Below, piece after piece: positions 57,710 to 64,000 of a stretch of DNA of 64,000 nt (position 1 is the first letter of the stretch; each line of letters begins with the position of its first letter). The stretch is from contig SCFE01000004.1 of NCBI GenBank assembly GCA_004352715.1, positions 2,521,908-2,585,907 on the forward strand, read 5' to 3'. The notes under the pieces were generated by a model. That model ran no database searches. It was given only the letters and a program-made list of their open reading frames with translations, and was not told where the DNA came from. This DNA is from Hofstenia miamia (lineage: Eukaryota > Xenacoelomorpha > Acoela). Made by a program: the position numbers and the translations under genes.

Positions 57710-60246
57710 GCTAACACATTGGCTGCCAAAGCCAAATACTTTATATAAATCATGGCCGACATTTTTTTAAAATGTATTCCATATCAAAATGTGTTTGATT
57801 GCCAATATATGGCAGTCAATGTGTCAATCGAACATTTTAATAGCTAAAACATTACCTCTTTTCAACAAGTATTAGAAATCCTTATATTTGAAAATGTGAG
57901 CACATTATTAATCTTTGCTATGCAGTAAATAGTAGAGAAACATTTCAATCTTAGCAAGTCAAATGAGATATATTTAAGCTTAAAACCCAAATTTTTAATA
58001 AAAACAAACTTTTAGTCGTCTTGAAATTCTATTATATATATATATATATATATCAGACTTGTCTACGAGCCCAAAATTCTAAGTTTGGCTCAGCTCACCA
58101 CATAAAATTATTCAATGAGGCTCATTTCAGCTGGATGATTCTAAAAAATATTATGCTCTCAGAATGTTTACATAGCTCTTCCTATTATTTAATCAACATT
58201 TCGAAAAGAAGATTATAAGAAAGGCATATTGAATGAAAAAATAAAAATAATATGCATATTCAAATTACAAGCAGTACTATAAATTTGCTTTGCTTAAGAA
58301 GTGCTCGTTGTATATCCAATATTCTGCTCAACCTCAGTTAGGCTCGTTAGAAGATTGGCTTGTTGCCAAGTCTGATACATATATTCTAGAGGTAGTTAAT
58401 GTTGTGAATATAAATTGTATCATTAGTAACTTTAAGTTTTGGCAAAGCTTTTATGACAATCTCCCAATATTTTTAATTAATACTCTTACTAAATTTAAAA
58501 ACGTGACATTTGACACAAAATGGAAAAATTAAATTTTTTTAGAAAATTGAATCAATTTATTAAATTGAAACTTTAATAGATTTGCAGCTAATTAATGACA
58601 AACTTAAAAAATTCGCAACTAAATTATTTATTTCAATATTTTTTAAAATATGATCAACTTCAAAATTCATTTAAGAGGCAGTTCTTTCTTTCATCAATGT
58701 CAGTGCACTTAGTACTGTAATTATTTTCATACAAATAGCTGAAGAATTGACATTGTAAAAAAGTCCTCGTTGCTTTTGCAGGATTCAGGCAAACGCACTT
58801 TCCATTTTGTAAGATTAATTAACAATTCTTAATGAACAAAGGCTTTTGATGATTCTTATATCCATCCGGGAATAAGTTTTTTGTCAACACAAACACGTTA
58901 ATTTATGCTTTATGTAGCTCACAGTGAAAGCTATTCTTTCAAATTGGGTTAATTCATTGTATGTCATTATATTTTTCACAGTTCAAAAGAAATTTCTAAA
59001 ATCTCGCTAAAAACTGTAAATTTTGTAGTGTACACAACTCAATGAACTAATTGGCGCTCACCACTAAAACGTGTATAGGTATAAATAACTGGTCCTCACT
59101 AGTTTTAAGACAAAATCATTTTAAATCTAAACCCAAATTTGCATTATTTATAATTGATAGTAATAAATAAATGTCATAGTAACACAATTAAAACTTAAGG
59201 ACTATACTATGCAATTGATTGGATATAATTTGATTGTTGTAAATGTAAATGTTTACTTAATCATCACGTATATGTAAAAAATATATTTTAAGAAATGTGC
59301 TATGCCCATTTCAAGAAGTACTAATCAAATCCTAATTGTATTAGAGTTTTCAGTAATATATGAATCGTTATTCAAATTTTGGTAAAAAATTAATTTCACA
59401 AAATGCACATGAAGACCTAATTCTTATAAATATGCTTGATAACAAAGTTAAGGAATAAGTTCCAAAAGTTTTCTCCATGTTCAATATAACATTGTTTAGT
59501 TGGCAATTGCAATATTATAACTAAAAATTTTTTCTGGAATAATCTAGAATTATAATTTTGATTTATGAATCGAAATTAAATATATTCACTATTCAACGTG
59601 AAAAAATCTCGAATGGGTTATTGATAACATTTCTTAAGTGACCGTGAACATGATTTTCCAAAGCTGTCAGATATTACTTGAGTGATTTACAGTACTTTCA
59701 ATCAATATAATTTTACACAGATCTGTAAAAAAGAAAAATTTGTATCACAACAAGTGAAATCATATCTGCCGAAATGTGTATTCAATATTATTGTTTTAAT
59801 TATTGGCAATTAAATGTAAGACGTTCAAATAAGAGCACATATTATTAGTTATAGAATTTATTCGCTCGTAAAAGCTACACAAGTAATTGGTGTCTATCTA
59901 GCTAGAAAATAATTGAAAAATCGATACAATCCATTTTTGCAATGGAAAGTGCTTTTTAGCTAACATTTTTTGTAATTGACGTTGCAACATGACGGTAAGG
60001 TGAACTCTTAAAAACTTATTATTGATTTTTCGTCAGAAAATTTGTCGATTTTTGATTGGCAAAGTGCTCTTGTATTTACATAAGGGCCGCTATAACATCG
60101 TTTTTGACACCTGTGACAAATACTTCAATGTTTCAACCGAGCTGTCAGTATTATTTTATGCTAATTGCCACATGTTTGATTAAAATGTAAAATATAATAA
60201 ATATTTTAGAGAACGTATAAACAATGGCATAAGAGGGAAGCAAGAT
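57710..60246. other. Gene-free stretch
   Basis: A TA run lies at 58032-58053. An 80-codon ORF at 58290-58532 has no recognisable motif. Confidence 0.4.
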
Positions 60247-60474
60247 TCAGTCACATACATGAATATAAATATGAAGGTAAAAATAAGCGTCTACTAAGGC
60301 TGGTGTAACAATGAGCCAAACACCCAAAATTAAATTTGCCAGAAGCATTGTTAACCTATTGTAAATTTCTGCTTGATTCACATATGTATATCGTATGGCA
60401 AATTGGATTTTACTAGGGCTGGAAAACCCAAAACTGTCCATTTTATCATAAAAGTCACGAACCGTTTTGGGCAT
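60247..60474 (-). pseudogene. Possible GPCR TM1/TM2 exon fragment
   Basis: The minus-strand frame contains IYNRLTMLLANLILGVWLIV followed by TPALVDAYFYLH, which looks like the first intracellular loop and TM2 of a class A receptor, although Asp2.50 would be Asn. The hydrophobic part is bracketed by a plausible acceptor (ACAATAG, exon from 60355) and donor (GTATGT after 60259). No TM3 or later segment was found nearby on this strand, so it is either one exon of a gene with long introns or a stray relic. Confidence 0.25.
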
Positions 60475-62487
60475 ATTTTCAAAAAAATTTCACAAAGCCT
60501 ATTAGCAAATTTTGGAATCCTTGGATTTGGACGGTCTTGGGTGTGCTTCCCTGCTAAGGTGAAAAATTGTTATAAAAATTATTTCTGTGCTTGAAGTACA
60601 TAATAATATTACCTTTTTTTTAAATGCGAAATGTAAATTTTGCAATCAGCGATGAGGATGAACAAATTTAGATATTACGTAGATTCCATATAGAAGTATC
60701 AATGATCTGGTACTAGGAATCATCATTCAAAGAATATAGATAAACAGATACATAAAACTCAAAGAGGTAAATTTTTTGACATCCAAAATATTGAACGATG
60801 CAGAACTGTATCAATTACATTGACATAGCTCCTTATAAATGGAATGTTAAGCAAAAAATTAATAACTCTTTAAATAGCTTACATCAATTTTAGAATGATG
60901 TAGCTGTGTTAATTGCCAATTAGGCATTAATGTTGATCTATTGCTACTCAAGTACGTAATTACTACTAAGCATTTGTCGCTTTAACATATAGGGCACTGC
61001 TGCCTTCAATTAGGCTAATTTACAGCAGCAAATACTCGCATGATTCACTAAGCTAATTAACTTTAGAAAATTTATTATTTCAATATAAACAAAGTGCATC
61101 TGTAAAGCATACTCAAAACTACTGCAAAGTTAGATTCAACATTATCTTGACTAGGCATCTAGTTTACTTGAATGTTGCATGAACAACATAATTTAACCGA
61201 AAGCATCCCAGTAATTTTTTAAAATTAGTGAAGAGTTCTTCAACAAAACTTAAAACAGTCATAACACACGAATTAAAAAAGATAATGAAAATCTGAATGC
61301 ATTACAAGTGATGGACTTATAAATAATTGTGCATATTTATATTTATATTACCTAATATGTCTTTAAATTTAATCATATACATGATTTCCATTTCCACGTT
61401 TAAAATATATTTATATGATTTTCGACATATTTTACATTCATCAATAGATGTCGAATTATCTAAAATTTCTTAATAGGCTTGGAGAGAAATGTAAACACTG
61501 AAATCACTAAGATCACGTTGGAAAGCTTAGTGTTAGTAGTCTAACTTAACGATAGATTACACATTTAAAATTAACACTAAATTATTATGATCATCTTCGA
61601 TTTTAAACAAGTTTATTTTGTTACCAAATAGTTTATATTCGACAAAATACATACAAAATACATAATAAAGATCACATCGTTGATGAAGACACACTATAAT
61701 TTGAAAAAATAAAATAGAGGTTGGGTCGTGCGTGTAAAGCTTTTCCAACCGCTACCCGAAGACTTTCAATATCTCTTCTTCAATTCAAATATTGCAGAAT
61801 ATAGGTGTCAAATCAATTAATGAATTTAAAATTATCAAATTTAAGTAAAAAAATGTAAATGAACTGTACTAACAAAATTGGCATTCATAATTTACCATTT
61901 ATTTTTAGCTGTAGAATCCTGGTGGGATTCGCATGGGTTTCCCAAGAATTTTGTGAGGATGGAAACACTAATATATACCAATACCTAGCTTTGAGTTAAC
62001 GGTATTGACATCCTTATCCAATATGGTGGGGATTCGTTGGACATCGTGGGATGGTTGTCTGGAGGTGAAATTTCGCCGTATGGATTTCAAAATTTATGAA
62101 GTAATATAACTAAACTCCATAAAAATGTTTTTCATTATTTTCTAAATGCAAAGAAAAAGACCACATGTCTATTCTATGTTAGTGGTTATAGCCAATAACA
62201 TCCACTTCAATAGTGAGAACCTAATTACAGCTCTTCCATCTCAAACACTTCCTGTGCATTAAACTGCATAAGTGAAAGATAAACATTTTGTCAAAAATAG
62301 TTTTTCAAAATTCTGATTTTCTTAAATAATGAATCAGGTTTGTTCTTCACCTGAATAAAAAGCAAGGTAGTTAAAAATGATTTTAAGGGGCACGCTACAA
62401 CACAAAGTGCAATTCGTAGGAAAACAGATAGTGAACAACAGTTTTATTGTAATTATTTTACATAATATATTAGAAATATATGCACCA
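60475..62487. other. Gene-free stretch
   Basis: No coding or RNA feature recognised. Confidence 0.4.
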
Positions 62488-62499
62488 TTTCTCTTTATA

Positions 62500-62501
62500 T
62501 A

Positions 62502-62543
<42 letters not shown>

Positions 62544-62839
62544 TGNNNNNNNNNNNNNNNNNNNNNNNNNNNNNNNNNNNNNNNNNNNNNNNNNNNNNNN
62601 NNNNNNNNNNNNNNNNNNNNNNNNNNNNNNNNNNNNNNNNNNNNNNNNNNNNNNNNNNNNNNNNNNNNNNNNNNNNNNNNNNNNNNNNNNNNNNNNNNNN
62701 NNNNNNNNNNNNNNNNNNNNNNNNNNNNNNNNNNNNNNNNNNNNNNNNNNNNNNNNNTATATATATATATATATATATATGAAATTGCATAAATTTGCAT
62801 AACGTAAAGAAAAAATAATTTGCATATATATATATATAT
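62500..62839. repeat. TA microsatellites around a 212-N gap
   Basis: TA run to 62538, then GAAATTG, Ns 62546-62757, a second TA run to about 62780 again followed by GAAATTG, and a third TA run at 62825-62839. The repeated GAAATTG after both runs suggests that the two sides of the gap are the same sequence seen twice. Confidence 0.85.
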
Positions 62840-63750
62840 GATTTGCGGCGGAGTGAAAATTACGTTGGGTGGGTGGAGTGGGGATGAAATATCTGCCCAA
62901 TGGACAAGTTCATAAAAAATACCGCGGTATCGGTTTCAGTACGGTATGTCGAAAATCTCAAATTTTTCCTGAACTTTTGCAATTATCCTTTAAGCAGTTG
63001 ACAATATATCGTTATGAATAGCTGGTAACAGTTGAAACTTTGCGACTAATTGAATAAAACTAATAAAATATTAATTTGTATAATGAGAGCATTTGCAGAC
63101 TTAACCTAAATTAGCACACGATGTATGTATTTTGATCTATAATTTATCCCCTCTATAATACATAAAATCACTACTTCCATAATGAAATTGCACAAACAGA
63201 GTTAAACTACAATTTAAATGTAGCTTGACAAATAGATAATAACATTCAATGTTTATTAGATACAGAAAATTGGAAGTGGGACACAAATTTGACAAACGCT
63301 TACTTTTTGGGAAAAAATGTGTTAATATCTGTGAAAAATTTTAACGAAATGAAAAGAATGACTTTGTCAAAATAAATGTTTTGGCTTGTAACAGTATGAG
63401 TACATATTTTCTTCTTTTTTCTCAACCAAAACACATTTCAATATTAAAAATGCAAAGCAGTTTAAATTACAAAACAAAGAAATAATTAGCTGCTATTGAT
63501 TTTTATGTCTATAATTCACGACACAAAGAATGCATGTGTTAATTACTAATTTAGACAGATTCGTCAATTTTTAACAGTCAATCAATAAAATGAAAAATTG
63601 AAGCACCTATTTTAGACTATAGACATCAAAGATGAAACATTTAAAATTAACAGTAAATCAATGTAAATTTCAGTAAAACACTTCATTTCAATTATCTGAC
63701 AATATTTTCTCTAGCAACAGATTAAATTGATTTACTTCACTAAATATGTG
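62840..63750. other. Gene-free stretch
   Basis: A GC-richer patch with GTTGGGTGGGTGGAGTGGGG lies at 62,863-62,885. Nothing else recognised. Confidence 0.4.
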
Positions 63751-63754
63751 TTAA

Positions 63755-63945
63755 GTAGCGTACGCACTTGCAACTTTGCGAGCAACATTTCTTGATTTAA
63801 TGAGGCGTACAACCAAAAGCTGTAGGTGTGTACGCGAATCCAACTTTGTTGTAAACCAAATTTGAAGAGTTCTACTCTTGCGCACAACCTTTCGTGATTT
63901 AATTATAAGCGCACAACAAACGTTGGACAACTTTGTTATGAACTT
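63755..63945. repeat. Cluster of CAACTTTG / GTACGC repeats
   Basis: Related units recur: GTACGCACTTGCAACTTTGC, then GTACGCGAATCCAACTTTG, then GGACAACTTTG. A longer unit around TTTCKTGATTTAAT next to GCGYACAAC appears twice, about 120 bp apart. The layout resembles a MITE built from subterminal repeats, possibly continuing past the window edge. Confidence 0.4.
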
Positions 63946-64000
63946 TTAATTCACTTATTAAGATTTTGCCAATTTTCACAGAAGCAATTTAAATGTGTAT

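Noticed and set aside
1-64000. tRNA, rRNA and CRISPR arrays
   Set aside because: No tRNA-like T-arm in a foldable context, no rRNA similarity, and no spaced direct repeats were seen; CRISPR is not expected in animal DNA.

Overview
The window is AT-rich, gene-poor nuclear DNA from an invertebrate animal. The evidence is a metazoan-type HPS5 gene, a vesicular-transporter-like MFS gene, a broken class A GPCR, many (TA)n microsatellites, and relics of typical animal transposons (LINE, mariner, copia, hAT, PIF/Harbinger-like, and a Maverick/Polinton-like DNA polymerase). I cannot fix the phylum from the sequence. Runs of N and several false duplications show that it is a draft short-read scaffold.

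Layout. 0-0.4 kb: the 3' end of a LINE. 0.4-8.7 kb: almost featureless, apart from a small inverted pair at 1.0 and 2.1 kb. 8.7-16.9 kb: an 8.2-kb structure bounded by two inverted arms of about 0.9 kb. Between the arms lie a dead mariner, fragments of a protein-primed-type DNA polymerase, a 145-bp relic of an MFS transporter related to the intact gene at 28 kb, and a dead copia retroelement. 16.9-23.5 kb: nothing recognisable. 23.6-24.4 kb: a relic of a repeat-borne protein family with the motif PPLHIKLG. 26.7-27.9 kb: degenerate hAT-like sequence. 28.2-29.6 kb: an intact intronless SLC18B1-like MFS transporter. 30.2-30.9 kb: two MITE-like elements. 31.8-33.8 kb (minus strand): a class A GPCR pseudogene. 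35.3-38.4 kb: an intact, intronless 1023-codon HPS5 (BLOC-2 subunit) that ends in a complete C3H2C3 RING-H2 motif. 38.7-64 kb: mostly gene-free, with two well-bounded hAT elements (8-bp target duplications at 48.7 and 57.0 kb), a 139-bp block present identically at 43.4 and 52.0 kb, and TA repeats that often run into gaps.

The two intact genes have no visible operon-like link. One concerns lysosome-related-organelle traffic and the other probably vesicular or organellar solute transport. The remaining coding signal is decayed mobile DNA and pseudogenes. Most interesting are the RING-bearing HPS5, the nested inverted-repeat structure that has captured an MFS fragment, and the decayed GPCR.
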